Shown one piece after another: positions 11,345 through 11,935 of a stretch of DNA of 11,935 nucleotides (the first letter of the stretch is position 1; the number at the start of each line of letters is the position of its first letter). Source of the stretch: an uncultured Clostridia bacterium (lineage in GTDB: Bacteria > Bacillota > Clostridia > Christensenellales > Borkfalkiaceae); contig CAMPBJ010000014.1 in the NCBI GenBank assembly GCA_946637575.1, forward strand, positions 1 to 11,935, read 5' to 3'. The translations under genes and the position numbers were made by a program. The notes beneath the pieces were generated by a model. That model searched no databases, had not been told where the DNA came from, and worked only from the letters and a program-made list of their open reading frames with translations.

Positions 11345-11935
11345 TCAATTATTTTTACGACTGTTACCGAATACTTAATAAAGTTTACGGCGAGGGTGCA
11401 TTTGTTAAACAGGCGATAAGCGGTACGGACATTGAAGAAAAGAACAGACCGCTTACCGTTAAAACCTGTTACGGTGTTTTAGATAGGGACGCGGAACTTT
11501 CCTTTTACATAAAGGCTTTCGCTCCGAAAAACCCGAAACTGGCGGTAAGAACGATACTTAAAATCGCTATGTACGATATAGCGTTCTTGGATAAAAAGCC
11601 ATACGCCGTGATCGACAACGCCGTGGAACTATCTAAAAAACTCGGGAAGAGCGGGACGGCGGGCTTTATCAACGCGTTTTTAAGGAGATTTTCAAATGAA
11701 TACAAAACCGTCGAACTTCCGAAAGACGACGCGCTTTGTATTTCCATAAAGTACTCATACCCGCTATTTGCGGTAAAGGAACTGATTTCGGTTTACGGAA
11801 AGGCAAGGACTGAAAAGATCTTATCTTTTAAAGAGCCTGTAACGACTCTTGTGTTCTATAATACCGACGGCGAGGAATACCTGAAAAACTTGGGCGTTAC
11901 GTACGAAAAAACGCCGTTTTTTAACGTATTCAACG
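11341..11935 (+). CDS. rsmB: 16S rRNA (cytosine-967-C5)-methyltransferase RsmB, N-terminal part only
   Basis: RsmB (Sun/Fmu) methylates C967 of 16S rRNA using S-adenosylmethionine. The 198 visible residues, beginning MINYFYDCYRILNKVY, contain the NusB-like RNA-binding domain (about 1-120), including AVRTILKIAMYDIAFLDKKP (68-87), YAVIDNAVELSKK (88-100) and GFINAFLRRF (108-117). Then comes the start of the methyltransferase N-terminal region, KYSYPLFAVKELISVYG (138-154). The catalytic domain with its two cysteines lies beyond the right edge, so it cannot be checked. A stand-alone NusB is unlikely because sequence of the RsmB type continues after the NusB-like domain and because the gene follows priA-def-fmt as in Bacillota. 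The start overlaps the fmt stop (ATGA) with only a weak ribosome binding site, indicating translational coupling. Confidence 0.88.
   Translation, partial: MINYFYDCYRILNKVYGEGAFVKQAISGTDIEEKNRPLTVKTCYGVLDRDAELSFYIKAFAPKNPKLAVRTILKIAMYDIAFLDKKPYAVIDNAVELSKKLGKSGTAGFINAFLRRFSNEYKTVELPKDDALCISIKYSYPLFAVKELISVYGKARTEKILSFKEPVTTLVFYNTDGEEYLKNLGVTYEKTPFFNVFN

Overview
The window is ordinary bacterial chromosome, densely packed with housekeeping genes. It is moderately AT-rich, favours TTA/CTT leucine codons, and uses TAA, TGA and TAG as stops (standard bacterial code). The gene order pcrA-ligA // yicC-gmk-rpoZ-priA-def-fmt-rsmB is characteristic of Bacillota. Together with the protein sequences it suggests a member of Clostridia, possibly an uncultured gut-type lineage. 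That placement is inference from gene order and sequence character, not from a database match.

Layout: (1) Bases 1-1654, minus strand: a two-gene unit in which a classical short-chain dehydrogenase is followed 12 bp later by a pyridoxamine/pyridoxal kinase whose last few residues lie beyond the left edge. (2) Bases 1655-1802: a divergent intergenic region with a promoter candidate on each strand. (3) Bases 1803-6004, plus strand: pcrA (helicase) and ligA (NAD+ DNA ligase), overlapping by ATGA. (4) Bases 6005-7711: yicC, gmk and rpoZ, with a good promoter candidate that begins inside the end of ligA. (5) Bases 7719-7752: a convincing intrinsic terminator lying only three bases upstream of the priA start codon. 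(6) Bases 7756-11935: priA, def, fmt and the first part of rsmB, tightly spaced, with the last gene cut by the right edge.

The plus-strand genes cover DNA repair and replication restart (PcrA, LigA, PriA), guanine nucleotide supply (Gmk), RNA turnover (YicC), transcription (omega), and initiation and maturation of translation (Fmt formylates the initiator tRNA, Def removes the formyl group from new proteins, RsmB methylates 16S rRNA). No mobile element, CRISPR array, tRNA, rRNA, phage gene or defence system is visible. No gene-free stretch exceeds 150 bp.

I did not find a new biological system here. The best leads are regulatory or organisational: the terminator pressed against priA, which has no usable Shine-Dalgarno sequence; the absence of remA and coaBC from positions they often hold in this cluster; and three candidate promoters that all have an extended -10 element, one of which corrects the pcrA start.
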